A stretch of 62,610 bases of DNA, taken from the NCBI GenBank assembly GCA_003427395.1, contig BFEA01000852.1, forward strand, positions 45,057-107,666. The letters run 5' to 3'. Made by a program: the position numbers and the translations under genes. Below the pieces are notes generated by a model that made no database searches, was not told the origin of the DNA, and saw only the letters and a list, made by a program, of their open reading frames with translations. Shown here in pieces: positions 22,798-33,714 of this stretch. This DNA is from Chara braunii (Eukaryota; Streptophyta; Charophyceae; Charales; Characeae). The first letter of the stretch is position 1, and each line of letters starts with the position of its first letter.

Positions 22798-22799
<2 letters not shown>
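21844..22799 (+). repeat. LTR-2 3' LTR (956 bp)
   Basis: Starts TGCAATGACTTGC and ends AGCATAACA. It matches the 5' LTR but lacks about 290 bp between GCTGCTCA and GTCTTCAGACAAC. By eye the shared parts are about nine-tenths identical, so the insertion is old. Confidence 0.9.
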
Positions 22800-22831
<32 letters not shown>

Positions 22832-22863
22832 ATACCCCCGCTTCCCCCACCCTCAGTCTCTCC

Positions 22864-22962
<99 letters not shown>

Positions 22963-22968
22963 TCTCTC
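22800..22968. repeat. (TC)n microsatellite, right flank of LTR-2
   Basis: Long TC runs interrupted by one GGTATACCCCCGCTTCC motif, which continues the array found at 14753-14903. Confidence 0.95.
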
Positions 22969-23414
22969 AGGTCTTGTATCGCTTGACCTCTCTGAAGCAC
23001 TGACACTCCCCCCATGCCTAAGATTTACCCTGAATGCAACTGAAGAATGTCAGCCTGAACCTCCGGGCTACGGCCTCCGTCTTCCTCCTTTCAAACCCTA
23101 ACTATTGCCTTCGCTAGGGCGCTCGCTCCTTCCCCAGCGTCTCCCTCTATCCAGGTCGCGCGATCGCAGAAGCAACTAGTAGCAGCGGTTCCACAACTTC
23201 GGTAACGAACCAACTGTTGGCATTGGTACTGTACCAGCTATTAATAGTTGTAGTTAACTGCATGTGCCTGCTTCGGAGCGGTACCAGTCTCCCTCGGTCT
23301 CTGTTGCTGTTTTCGGCGTTCCAGAAGTCTCCGGACTTTAACTGGGATGCTGTTGCAAAATTGGACTTTGGGACTTTACGTTCCTTGTTGGTACCTGCAG
23401 ACATTCCCTGTCGG
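22969..23414. other. possible 3' part of a truncated plus-strand LINE
   Basis: No recognisable coding motif. It leads into a LINE 3'-end segment on the plus strand, so it may be the untranslated part of a short LINE copy. Confidence 0.35.
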
Positions 23415-23500
23415 TACATGCTAGGCCTGGTTCCCAACATGTGTTGCTCCCCGTGAATAGATCAAAACTTTAAATCAAAATAAAAATTAAAAAAGGAAAG
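23415..23500 (+). mobile_element. LINE 3'-terminal segment and A-rich tail
   Basis: ATGCTAGGCCTGGTTCCC, then CAACATGTGTTGCTCCCCGTG and AATAGATC, lead into an A-rich tail (23459-23500). It matches the conserved LINE end at about two positions in three. Confidence 0.6.
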
Positions 23501-24160
23501 GAGGATGCTCCGGTTGAGTTCTTAGTACTTTTTACCCTTTCAGTTTGTGTACGGAGTTCGAAGCAAAAAAGTATCATAAAAAATAAATAAATAATATGCT
23601 TCCTAGCCTCGGTGATACCTCCAGCCTTGGCGAAGATTGAGTCCTGGGGCGAGGTCTCACTAGCAACGGGATAGGATAGAGACGAGTTTGTGGGGCAGCT
23701 GAGTGACCTAAATCCTGCCCTGCAGTACTCGTGATCCCACGGTCAGTATTTTACATGTATTACCCGAAAAGTAAGGAGATCTTTGTTCCCCTCCTCCTCT
23801 CCTTAACACTGGGCATGCCCATGCAAAGAAAGCTTCCCGGCAGTATCTTTTCAATCGGTTGGGGGTCTGGCCAACCCCAAAAGAGGGTGGGGTCGGCCAT
23901 AGGCATACTGGATAAAAGATTTTCAGTATTTTACTTGTTGTTGCAATTATCTCATTGGGTGGAGCCCTCCTTCAATCACAGAGTATATGGAGGGTGTCAA
24001 GATCACTGCTGACAAAAGTCGAGTTTATTCAAGAAAATGTGGTGGTTGCTTCGTTCACTGTTGTTGCAACCACCACCAGCAGATCATTTGCGATCTGATG
24101 GCTGGAAAGCACTCTGCCGTGATTTCCGGTGGGAGGTCTCTGTTTCTTTTTTTTTTCTTT

Positions 24161-24164
<4 letters not shown>
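23501..24164. other. spacer, nothing recognised
   Basis: No coding, RNA or element signature was found. Confidence 0.4.
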
Positions 24165-24205
<41 letters not shown>

Positions 24206-24264
24206 AACCCAAGACAATGCTAGAGGTGCTGGTGAAAGCAGGCACCACTAGCACTCCCTGGGTG

Positions 24265-24325
24265 GCTCCATCTATTGGAGGGGAGCAGCACCTATCGGGA
24301 AACCGGTCCGACGTCCCTTTATACA
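24265..24325 (-). promoter_or_regulatory. LINE-B conserved 3' segment
   Basis: On the minus strand: AAAGGGACGTCGGACCGG, then TTTCCCGATAGGTGCTGCTC and CCCTCCAATAGATGGAG. The hairpin stem here is TCGG/CCGA (24295-24298 with 24308-24311), a compensatory variant of the CTGG/CCAG stem in other copies. Confidence 0.7.
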
Positions 24326-24507
24326 ATAAGGACCAAACTTGCACTGTTGCGTTTGTCTTCAACTGTACTGCGTGTGTACTGAGATTGTGACTGCACACTC
24401 CTCGGGTAAGGATCATTCACTACCTCCTGAAAAGTCCAGCCTCGCAGTCACCTCCTTGCTGTCCGGTATGAACCTGTTATTGACGGCAGACTAACTGCTT
24501 CTAACTG

Positions 24508-24841
24508 CCATTTCGTCAAAATGGACATCTTTTATGTTTTGAACGAAATTGAAACCGAGTTTTTTGGCCCAAACCTCGTCAAAATTTGTTGTTCCTGAGG
24601 GTCCGGCGTTTGTAAAACGCTGGACCCCTTGGTTGAACATGGACCTAGCTTGAGACCAGGTACCTTCAGGCAGTCCTGCCCGGAGGTGCCTGGTCTCAAG
24701 CTAGGTCCATTTACAGCGAGGGGGTCCAGCGTTTGTAAAACGCTGGACCCTCAGGAACAACAAATTTTGACGAGTTTTCGGCCAAAAAACTCGGTTTCAA
24801 TTTCGTTCAAAAAATAAAAAATGTCCATTTTGACAAAATGG
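24508..24841. mobile_element. 334-bp foldback (MITE-like) element
   Basis: The whole element is an imperfect palindrome centred at about 24674. The left arm starts CCATTTCGTCAAAATGG, and the right end is the reverse complement of CCATTTTGTCAAAATGG. Arms of about 160 bp match at close to nine positions in ten and include GGACCTAGCTTGAGACCAGG on the left and its complement on the right. No clear target duplication is visible. Transcribed, it would form a long hairpin, a possible small-RNA source (inference). Confidence 0.85.
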
Positions 24842-25140
24842 TCGTTTTCTAGAGACACCTATTATCCTATTGTATTGTTCTTGCCTATGCTATATTCCCT
24901 AGAGTGTTCTGTTCACCACTGTAGAAGGTATCAGATGCCTTTGGTTGTCCTGCCACCACAATGGACTCGACTCTATCTGTGACTGTATTGACATCACATA
25001 CTACATTGTGGGCTATTTGCAGTAGTAGAAGACGTTTGTTGCCGATGGTTGCTTGCTGTTGTCACCGCATCCAGTTATTCTATGGTTCTCTTCCCGGCCC
25101 CTGTACCGACAGAGAAGCCACATTTGTAGAGATGAGGATG

Positions 25141-25362
25141 TCATGAAGCTGTGAGGATGTTAACACCATTGTCCTTCCTTTGAGTATTTTCAGCAATTGC
25201 ATGTGCCTTGGTTTCCCTGGCTGGCCGGGTGACGGAGTGGGTGAGGGGAGCTGGTGGGCTAGAGTGTGGGGGAGGAGGTGTTGGGGACGGATCAGCCAGA
25301 GGGAGCAGAGGGGGTTGCGGTGGGGTGATAGGCAAAGACCCCGACGGAATAGGGGGGGGGGG

Positions 25363-25414
<52 letters not shown>

Positions 25415-25626
25415 GTTTGTGGGGGGGGTCGTGATGGTAGATGAGGGCTCCAGGACGGGGAGGAAGAGGCAGGGGGAGAGGGCACCATGCTCGAAACCTG
25501 GGAGGACTGACCGTTAGTCTGATCGGGGTGGGTCAGTGTCGTGACCGGTTGTCCCGGCAATGGGGTATGAAAGCAGTCCATTATCCATAGGACCATGTGT
25601 TGTCCTATGCCGCCCAATTCTTCCAC
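25141..25626 (-). other. proline-rich open frame over a poly(C)/poly(G) tract
   Basis: A minus-strand frame of 161 codons is largely proline, owing to a G run of about 50 on the plus strand (25364-25413). It lies just after the LINE-B zf-RVT segment. It could be the low-complexity tail of ORF2 or untranslated DNA. The PPLLPLADPSPTPPPPHSSP stretch has no family signature. The true run length is uncertain in any assembly. Confidence 0.35.
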
Positions 25627-26150
25627 TGTATTTTTCCATTTTCTTGGATCTCAGCTAACCTGCATTGGGGATCTAACCAACGCTGCCTAAAGGACTTGAC
25701 AACCCGTTCTCTCACCTCCCTGTTGGGCATGCCAACCATTTCTTCAATCAGTTTCTGGCTGGCTTTTAGGATGTTTGCCCTGAGCACTTCCACTATCTCT
25801 GCTTTTGCCTGGTGGAATCCAAAAGTGAAATCTTGCCTTTTTGCAGAACATCTCATTATCACCACGAGCACAACCAGCCTCATGTATTTGAAGAGGTTAC
25901 TTTGGAACAGTGTCCATGATACTGGTTGGGCCCTCTGTCTTCCCTGCAGAATAAACCAGAATATCCAGTGGAACACTGTGCCTGTTAGTGTGTGCCAGAG
26001 AGCATCCCACCACTGCCGGATTTGTTTGGCCATCGGGCATGCTAAAATGCAGTGTTCAAGGTCCGCCCGACTGCGTTGCGCACTAACTCCACAGTGGGTG
26101 CAGATGGGGGACAACACTCCTGCTTGTTCCAGTAAGGAGCAGGAAACCAC
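25605..26150 (-). pseudogene. LINE-B zf-RVT domain and C terminus
   Basis: Motifs: ICTHCG (first Cys pair), LEHCILACPMAKQIRQWW (His/Cys pair), then a hydrophobic segment. A C-terminal helix-rich region with FRQRWLDPQ and WKNW sits where the other LINEs have FNxxWLGG and DW. It follows the thumb of LINE-B. It is open for 181 codons, so this part is less decayed than RT. Confidence 0.75.
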
Positions 26151-26263
26151 CCAATCCGGAGTTGGGAGGCATCAGTAGAGTATTTGCCACTGTATGACCC
26201 TGTGAGATTAAGGCATTATGTGTGCACACGTTTCCCAGGGGATACGATGCAGGTCGGAATTAC

Positions 26264-26912
26264 TCACGGGGGAGTCCCTTTCCACCGATTCCGTACGACT
26301 GGAGTGGAAGTTTTGAGCAGGTGTGCTTGTTTGTACCCTTCTTTTACAGTGTATTGCGAGATTGCAATGGGCTTGCGGCCGCTCCATTCCCACTTGTCCG
26401 GGTCAAAGGGGAGGGCACAAACCGGGGAAGTCATTTCATAGGCTAAGTAGCCCGTGTCTTCCGATCCCACGACCCTAATTCTCGTAAGTTCTTCCTTTGG
26501 CTTCCAACAGTCCCGTTCTAGGTCCCATTTAAGAGACGTCCATCTCGCCCCTGGCACATCCGGTTGGAAGGCCTGCAACCGAGCTTCTTCACCAGCTATA
26601 TGATTTATCCTATAAATTGTCATAGGGATGGGGTTACTATTGTTGTGGGTCCAGGCTGTAGTAGGTCCGACCGTCGTGAAGCGCGGCTACCCATTGAAGC
26701 AGGACAACCGATTGAAGCTTACGTAGCTTCTCCTGGCTATGCTTAATATTCCTCAGAATGTGTCGTAGCTGCTTTAAGTTAGTAGACTTCCAAGTTCCCT
26801 GTTGACTGTCCCAAAGATCACCCACTACGTATATGCCATTCTTCAGTGACACCCATGTGAGCCAGTGAGAGTTAGCTTTTAGAGAGAAAGGCTCGTCGGA
26901 CTCGTCGCGCAC
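26264..26912 (-). pseudogene. LINE-B region between thumb and zf-RVT
   Basis: Two frames (26264-26623 and 26637-26912) separated by a frame change. Visible segments include SHWLTWVSLKNGIYVVGDLW and SQYTVKEGYKQAHLL, the latter resembling the Y-x-V-K-S/E-x-Y-R motif before zf-RVT in plant LINEs. Confidence 0.6.
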
Positions 26913-27483
26913 ATGAGGGTTTCCAAATAGCGGCTGCCTCCGTATCTCGTGCCACCGGCATGGGGGTGGTTCTTGGCCCCATCAATCTCCACAGGTGCAG
27001 AGCGGAGGTCCAGAGGGGGTCGTGTTTGAGATCCCATCTGACTTGATTTCTGGCCGACCCGTCCCTCCTATGTCGCAGTGGCCCGGGCAACGACCAGTCC
27101 GGGTTTGTTAGCCATTGCAACGGGTGGACCGGGCGGTCCGGGTGGGAGGGAGGAGCAAGGTGTGACAGTTGTATACCCGCCAGATGTTGCCACGACACAT
27201 CATTGGCTAGCAAAAGACATACTATAACTTTAAATATGATAGTCTTTACCTCGTCCCCTGGGTCCAAGTTTCCCAACCCTCCCATTCTTTTTGGTTGGGT
27301 TATGTATTTCCATGCCACCCTTTTGATGCATTTTGTCATCTCGTGGTCATTTCTCCACAGGTATGCAGCCAAGGCCGTGCGCAAGTGGGTCAGTTGTTCT
27401 TTTGGAATTTCCCAGAACGCGACTTTATACCAGATAGTGGCTAAAATGACATTATTGATTGCCAGTACTCGTCCCACCAACAA
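26872..27483 (-). pseudogene. LINE-B RT thumb and connection
   Basis: Starts MLVGRVLAINNVILATIWY, then RTALAAYLWRND and AWKYITQPKRMGGLGN, the segment in which plant LINE RTs carry a conserved W-x3-P-K-x2-G-G-L-G motif. It is open for 203 codons. The later part has HLWRLMGP, probably the start of the zf-RVT approach. Confidence 0.8.
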
Positions 27484-27695
27484 TGTATGGAGGTCGTCTC
27501 ATTTGGCTATTCTCTGCAGGGCAGTTTGCACTAGTGCTTGACCATGGTCTAGGGGGGAACCTACTGCTATCAGGCGGATTCCCAGAGCTTTTATTGCCTC
27601 TTCTTTCGGTTTCCAACTAACGGGTGGGTCGTCCAGGTGCTGTACTCCCTGAGGGGACATCTACCAGCCCTCAGCTTTTGTCCCCCAATTTACCT

Positions 27696-28733
27696 TCATG
27701 TCTGCCGCCACCGCAAAGGTTCGTATGGGGAGGTTTTTGAAGCCCTGATGAGAACCGTGAGGTCGTCAACAAAAAGTGATGTGACGGACACTAAGTGGGG
27801 GGGCAGTTTTGGTATGTTTATACGTTGGATCACGGAGTTTGCTCGGATCATTGCTGCCAAGGCCTCCATCATAAGGACAAATAAGAGGGGGGCGCTGGGG
27901 TCGCCTTGCCTGACAGACCGCTGTAACACAAATGGGGGGGACAAGTGACAGTTGACCATGATGTTTGTGGCTGCCGATCTGTGCATGATTGACACCCAAG
28001 CCCTGAACAAGTCCCCAAAGTTCATTTTCTGTAGACAACAATCCAATAAGTCCCAGTCAACGTAGTCGTATGCTTTTTCAAAGTCAATGAAAAAGACTGC
28101 AACCTCTTTACCATGTTGGCGGGTATATTTGATGGTTTCGTTGACTAAAAGTACGTTGTCCTAGATGTTTCGTTGTGGCATGCAACCAATTTGATCTTGG
28201 TAGATCAGGTGGTTCATGTGTGGGAGCAACCGATTGGTGAGGGCTTTGGAGATTATCTTGTAGGGGAGGGGGAGGAGTGTAATGGGGCAATAGTTTCTCA
28301 TGTCCTCTTTTTTCCCTTTCTTGTACAACAGCGTGGTGACCCCCTGACTAACGAGTCCCCCAAAAGACCCTTCATTCCGCACCGTGTGTATGTAAGTCAT
28401 TATGCTGTCCTGGAAGGTACTCCAAAAGGTGAGCCAAAATTCTTTCCGGAAGAAGTCTAAACCAGGAGATTTCTCATCATCCATGTCTCTCAAGAAATCA
28501 AGGTCTTCTGGTGTGAGCGGCGCTTCCAGCTGCTCTTTTTGGGATGATGACATCATCAAAGGAAGATATTGTAGCATGGTGTGACGTGCTGCAGCCACCT
28601 GCTCTGACCCCCATTGTGCTGACCCCGAGGCATACAATTTTTGGTAGAATTGGGCCGCATAATCTACAATGGAGTATGCATTGGTCGCCTCCAGAAGTGA
28701 GTGATCAAAGGGATGTCTCAACGAAGACACCAC
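27696..28733 (-). pseudogene. LINE-B reverse transcriptase
   Basis: The fingers part is 28161-28733: DEKSPGLDFFRKEFW, VTTLLYKKGKKEDMRNYCP and ALTNRLLPHMNHLIYQDQIG. The palm part is 27696-28046: FRAWVSIMH, VLQRSVRQGDPSAPLLFVL and VTSLFVDDLTVLIRASK. The usual FADD is FVDD here, an Ala to Val change beside the two catalytic aspartates, which remain. A frame change between 28046 and 28161 breaks the ORF. Confidence 0.88.
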
Positions 28734-28929
28734 TGTTTTTCTGGCTCTGGCTCATGCTTTCCTGAAAAAGGATTTGGCCATCGTACCATCCGTATCCCTT
28801 TTTTTTTATACGGGCTTGGATTCGCCACGCCTCGGCTTGGGCTTCCAGTTATGACTGTAGGTGGTCTCTAGCTGTCTGTAAGTGGTTAAAAGTTTCCTCA
28901 TCCAAGGGGTCTGTTTGAATTTTGGCATC

Positions 28930-30061
28930 CTAGTTTTCCAGTTCATTCAGTAGTTTATCCAGAATTGCCTTGCGATCCCTAGCATGGTTGATGGATAACT
29001 CTTGTACCCTGTCTCGTAGTTGCACCAGTCCATCGTTAAACCACTCTACAAGGGAGGGGGTTATCCCCCTCTTTGTGAACCAGTGGAGCCAGAAGTCATT
29101 GACCAGGCTTTCTAGCCCAAGAACTTTCAGTAAGGACGTGTTAAATTTGTAAAAGCTCGGCCCTCGTTGTACTGGGTGGTAGAAGGACAGACCCAGGACT
29201 ATGCCCCGATGGTCGAAGGACTTAAAGGGGCTGAGTGTCATGATATCCGCGACTGACAGCGTGCCCACCAGTTCCTCAGAGATGAGAAACAGGTCTATCC
29301 TTGAGCTTGACCTACCTGCTGCTCCCTTAGATCTCACACATGTATACGCCCGCTTTGTAGGGTGTAGTATCCTGTAGGCGTCCTTGAGCTGTAATGTGGC
29401 GCAGTCCATCTGTCCCTAGGGGCCGCTTGTGAAGATCTTCTATCAAGGAGCGGATCAGGGGTGATGTTGAAATCCCCTGCGACAATAAGTGGAAGATGAG
29501 TGGGTAGTTGTTGGTATAGGTGTTTATTAGGTGGTGAAGGAATTGTGACCTATCCGACGGATCGTTAGGTCCATAAACACTCGCAATTATGATTCCGTCT
29601 TCCCCTATCGCACCCCTTACATATACCCAATCTTCGTCTTGCTGGTCACACTCGTGGGCCACGGGTCTGAGCCGAGAGGAGTGAGGGATCCATATGGCCA
29701 CCCCTGTCGACGCTCCTGATCTCGCTGGGGCTGAGAAGACAGTGTATGGCCAGACCCATTTCTCTCTGTGCGCCGGTGAGTTAGTGAGGTGGGTCTCTTG
29801 TACACATATTGCATCTGGCTATGAATCCAACCTCTCCGCTTTTAAGAGCTTCCATATGGCGTTCTTTTTTTCAGGAGTGGCATGTGCCAGGCCATTGAGG
29901 TTGAGCGCCCTGACATCCTCATCAGCGAGGGCAATCTTACGCGCCCAGTTCGGTGGGCGTTTAGCCGAGGGTGAGATGCTTGGTTTTGGAGGGGGCTGCA
30001 GGGGGGGCTGCTGGGGGGGGGGTTGGTAGAGCACACAATCCATATGTGGATGCATATTCAT
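28930..30061 (-). pseudogene. LINE-B APE-type endonuclease
   Basis: From the right: a proline-rich lead (QPPPQQPPLQPPPKPS), VRALNLNGLAHA (Asn), then in another frame CVQETHL (catalytic Glu), GVAIWIPHSSRLRP, IIASVYGPND (Tyr/Asn) and a degraded Asp-x-Asn site near 29470. The last frame has SSRIDLFLISEEL and FDHRGIVLG, where the usual SDH is FDH. Three frames are needed to cover it. It is homologous to LINE-A 6706-7508. Confidence 0.85.
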
Positions 30062-30096
30062 ACGATGATTTGCAATTTTGGTTTGGACACCCGTTT

Positions 30097-30912
30097 TTAA
30101 TTTTGCACCAGAGGCAGTCGGGTGGTTGCCATGCCTCTGTCCCCTTGGAATGACTGTGCTGTCACGGCGAGTAGCTTACGCAGGTCTTGCGTGCAGGCGT
30201 CTTCCAACTCGTCGTCTGTTCCGTCTTCGGACTGCTTTTCCTGCTTTTCCTTGTCTGACTCGCCTTCTATCAGCAGGTGCATGGCCTGGGCAGCCGCCGA
30301 GGCCGACCTCGACAGGCTGTCTGTTACCGTTGGGGCAAGAAGATTGGCCGGTATCCTCTGAAGGCAGTGAAGGGTAGGGAACTGGGGCTGTAGCATCATT
30401 CCTAGGTTTGACTGTGCGTGGGGAACGACCCCCAAATCCTCCTCCCAAGTGCTCCCAGCCTCTTGTTCTCCCGCTGACGCTATTCCTCTTGTGCTCCCTC
30501 CGCATTGTCCTTGGCCTTGTTGCTGCAGTTGTAGTTCTGCTTTGAGTGTGGTGGGAGTGGGCTCTGTGCGCTCCGACTCGACTTTGTTGAGCTCCGTCAA
30601 CAATGAGGTAACAATGAGTATGAGGGTCTTTTCCACCCGACCCCAGTCAACCTCCTCCATTGTGTAGAACCGATTGACCACTTGTTTGACGTCCTGTTTG
30701 GCTAGGATTATTCTGCGGATTTTTTCCCATTGCAGTGGAGAGACAATGTCACCCAGTGATCGCCCTCCGGGAACCAGTGCGTTCTGCAAGATCCAGTCCG
30801 CCAGTTCTTTCAGATGCGCACGTACCTTCTTGTCCCATATCAGCGATTTCCGTTGGTGAGCAGTTTCCATATCATGGTCCAAGGCCTGATGGACTCCCTG
30901 TACGCTATCCAC
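30097..30912 (-). pseudogene. LINE-B ORF1-type protein with LADW module
   Basis: A 271-codon open frame without zinc knuckle. It has a helical charged N-terminal half with LKELADWILQNALVPGG, WEKIRRIILAKQDVKQV and ILIVTSLLTEL, then a Gln/Gly/Ser-rich linker and an acidic C terminus (QEKQSEDGTDDELED). The LADW module is shared with LINE-A 8295-8768. The frame is intact over its full length. Function is unknown; an RNA-binding ORF1 role is inferred from position. Confidence 0.55.
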
Positions 30913-31159
30913 CCCTCGGGTGGGCTGGGGGTCAATAGGCCAGGCGCTCGGTGGGTCCTCCTACACTGCAGGCACCATTTCGTGGTCCATGGCCGGGTGC
31001 GAGCCTTCTGTTGAGTACAAATATTCAGAAGCAAGATGTGGCTGCGCCTGGGCCATCTCATGATCTAGTAGCGCCGGATGGACACCTCCTTGAATATTGC
31101 CTTGATGGTCTAGTGGCTCACCTTCAGGCTTCAGCGGGCTGGAGCGAACCACCCTGTCC

Positions 31160-31630
31160 TTATATGGGCGGGACTAATCCGCCCTGTCCTTGTATGAAGG
31201 GGAGGCCATGTGGGTGGGCGTGGGGATACATCTGACTAAGCGATAATTGCATTTGTTGGTTTGTCAACAGACTGTGTGCGTGACAATTTTGTGTTTGTGA
31301 CTGGCAATATTGTTTTTCCTTTGTTAGTTGTTGGCAGTCTTGCGAATCGATGAGTCTGTGAGCCACCCCTTGCTCCTGGATGTTCTGTTGAAGCCAAGAG
31401 AGGTGTTGGAGGTGTTGGAGCGTTAGTCCCGGATCGTCCCCCCCCCTCCCTTGCAGCTTGTGGCCCCGCCGTCGGCGGGCCCAACGATTCTTGGGCTGAA
31501 TCTGGCTTACAACCTTGGAGCTGTAAGTATTGCAGTTGTTGCACCGCCAAATGGTGGAAATGTATCCGTTGCTCCGGTGTGAGGGCCGCCCCCTCAGAAA
31601 TATGAAATTAGAAAAAAAACGAACTTCCAT
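31160..31630 (-). pseudogene. LINE-B 5' Gln-rich segment
   Basis: A 156-codon frame rich in glutamine and histidine (LQHLQHLSWLQQNIQEQ, QQMQLSLSQMYPHAHPHG). Its position matches the Gln/Glu-rich first segment of LINE-A. No fold is recognised. Confidence 0.45.
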
Positions 31631-31640
31631 GATGTATATA

Positions 31641-32394
31641 GGATTGTAGAATGAGGAGTCTCATCCATCCATTCATAGGTAGAAGCGAGGGGACAGAACA
31701 ATCGCACCCTTCAAAATTATCTAACATAACTCGCCTCCCCCACTTCCTCGACCCACCTTATCTTTCTCAAACCCTACCCCTCCGTCTTCAGGGGAGAAAC
31801 AACCTTCCTCCTCCTACTGCTAGCCACTTAGGTTCAAGGGCAATACTAGCACCGAAGATATATACGGCCATCTTTATTCCACCCGGAATCGAAAGACAGT
31901 GGGGCTTGTCCTCACCAAGCCTGTTAGCAAGTCGCCACAGGGGATTCAAGCTTTCATAATTCTATTACTACCAGATTGAGGAAAAAAAGGGGGAGGCTCC
32001 ACACCCAGATCGACGTCTTCATTTCCCACCATGCATGTGCAGCTCCAGTCAGCAAGACGCCCACGAATCGCCAGTTGCTCTATTCCACTCGCCGACGAGT
32101 CGCCGTGTTGCCACACTCACATATCTGCCCCCGCACTTACAAGTACCCTAGCTACTTCCATTTGCCGCGTCAGCACACCCGCATCATGTCTGCCCCCTTA
32201 CTTACAAACACCATAGTTGCTACCATTTGCGCTCCACTGCCCTTCTGAGTTGTTTCTGAAATTTGCTTAATCATGATGTTGTCTTAGACATGTCTGAAAT
32301 AGCTTCAATTTCTTTTGAGCCACAGCCGGGTAATGGCCCCGGTATCTCAATTTTCAAACTCCATTCTTAGGCCAATTGGATTCTTCCAGTAGGT
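31641..32394. other. spacer with a short internal duplication
   Basis: No gene is supported. A segment TCTGCCCCCGCACTTACAAG at about 32125 recurs as TCTGCCCCCTTACTTACAAA at about 32189, with further shared bases on the right, giving a ~64-bp tandem repeat. Confidence 0.5.
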
Positions 32395-32486
32395 TCCTAG
32401 TCTCATTTTTCATAAATTTTCTTCCAGCAGGTGATGCTCCCCACCAATAGATGGAGCTTGTTTTTTCAAAAAAAAAAAAAAAAAAG
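32395..32486 (+). mobile_element. LINE 3' end with poly(A) tail (plus strand, first of a series)
   Basis: CTTCCAGCAGGTGATGCTCC then CCACCAATAGATGGAGC and an A run (32469-32485). It is the first in a series of plus-strand LINE ends that continues to 34846. Confidence 0.75.
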
Positions 32487-32559
32487 GCTCCACCGAGCCC
32501 CTACCGGGTCCTGCTAAGGTCTTCCATGAATCCAGGAAGGCAATGTTTTTGCCCGGCAG

Positions 32560-33205
32560 GGTACTGGTGGTTTATGGTGCCAGAAACGATGCGTACACAC
32601 GTTGGACAATGTCCGAGTGGATGGGGCAGAAGTCACAGATCAGATCCGACAGTTCATCGACGCTGAACTCCAGGCTAAATGAGCCCATACTAAGGCAAAA
32701 TTGAAGCACTTCACTCAGCACAAGGACATCCAAGAAGGAATTAAACAATTCTCTGTGGACTTGCTGGGAGGTGAACATGGGAGATGGATGGCACAGGTGA
32801 ATTGGCCCGGGGGAGAAGGGGGAGGGAGAGACTGGGGGAAAGGGGGAGGGAGAGACTGGGGGAAAGGGTGGGAGCAGGATGGCCACTCTGGAAAGTTGTC
32901 TTGAATGATTGGATGCAGACTGACCCCAGCTTCCCAATGCGACCCCCAATGGATTTTCCAAATATGTTTCCTCCCGTGGACAACGCAACAGTAGATCTTC
33001 AGTGGTATGGGGGGTAGGAACAACTAGTAGGAGAAATGAATACTATTCAGGCGGCCTGGTGCAGGCTGACGAGTCATCCCACTCTGTGTACCCAGAAGAT
33101 CTCAGTCACTCAGACATTTTCAGACGTTCTCAGATGATCTGTATAAGGGATGCTAGACCTGCTTTCCAGCAGGTGCAACTCCCCACCAATAGAAGCAGTC
33201 TTCCC
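32560..33205 (+). mobile_element. LINE-H: truncated LINE 3' end (plus strand)
   Basis: The frame 32701-32904 has IKQFSVDLLGGEHGRWM and AQVNWPG, matching FNRGWLGGEQGGTLG and VWEG in LINE-F. A second frame ends LNDWMQTDPSFPMRPPMDFP, NMFPP and QWYGG, the C-terminal DPFPP-type domain. The conserved 3' segment follows at 33145-33200 (TTTCCAGCAGGTGCAACTCC, CCACCAATAGA). A G-rich 22-bp tandem duplication at 32815-32866 shifts the frame. Confidence 0.7.
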
Positions 33206-33712
33206 GAGGGTACGGGCAGTGGCTACTCCTATCAGCACCTCCAACACCTATACACTGGCAAAACCAAGAAAACAGGAAAAAAAGCCTAAACAGATGTATT
33301 TCTGTTTCTCTGTAGTCCACTTGCGTATGGCTATGGCCCGTTTTCGGTGGACATAGAGCAGGCGCACAGCACCCGTCATTTATCCAGGAGCTTTAAAGCA
33401 CCAGTACATGGGCACCTGGGCTGCGGGCCTGAAACCTCAAATTCTGGAGGTGCGAAACGAAATTGTGACCGCCGATTGAATTTATCAACAGCGGGCCCAG
33501 CGTTTGACGTTTCGGACTCGTTTTCTTGTGGCTATAAGTTTCGGACTACACAAGACTGGGGCCGTGTACTTGTGGTTTAAGTTGAAGCCAGGTAATAGCC
33601 CCAAATTGAATCTGAACAATCTTTGTAAGGGATGCTGGGCCCAGTTCCCAGCATGTGATGCTCACCACGAATAGACCGGAGCTTTTGTAAAAAATAAAAT
33701 AAAAAATGAGGA
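33206..33712 (+). mobile_element. very short LINE 3' end (plus strand)
   Basis: The conserved 3' segment at 33625-33700 has a 6-bp stem GCTGGG/CCCAGC (33634-33639 with 33647-33652), then CACCACGAATAGACCGGAGC and an A-rich tail to 33706. Upstream, to 33206, nothing coding is recognised. Confidence 0.65.
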
Positions 33713-33714
33713 TC

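Larger units (their letters stand above)
14904..22799 (+). mobile_element. LTR-2: Ty3/gypsy retrotransposon, internally deleted
   Basis: Two LTRs starting TGCAATGACTTG bound an internal region with the initiator-tRNA-Met primer-binding site, a gag coiled coil and zinc knuckle, protease, a fragment of RT, integrase, a divergent chromodomain-like end, and a GGGGGAGGGTAG polypurine tract. The module order PR-RT-RH-IN is that of Ty3/gypsy. The RT palm and nearly all of RNase H are missing, and gag and IN carry stops. It sits in a CT microsatellite, so its target duplication (CTCTC/TCTCT) cannot be told apart from the array. Confidence 0.93.
24165..31640 (-). mobile_element. LINE-B: long decayed L1-type LINE
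   Basis: Same module order as LINE-A on the minus strand: Gln-rich segment, LADW-module ORF1, endonuclease, RT, thumb, zf-RVT, and a conserved 3' segment with a poly(A) tail (T run 24165-24200). It is GC-richer and strongly diverged from LINE-A at the protein level, so it is a separate family or lineage. Frame changes occur in every domain. A 334-bp foldback element sits near its 3' end. Confidence 0.85.

Noticed and set aside
22734-23015. Arg/Glu repeat protein on the minus strand
   Set aside because: A pure translation of the (TC)n microsatellite.
25141-25626. proline-rich (extensin-like) cell-wall gene
   Set aside because: Lacks the Ser-Pro4 and Tyr motifs and a signal peptide; it is a translation of a G/C homopolymer next to a LINE.
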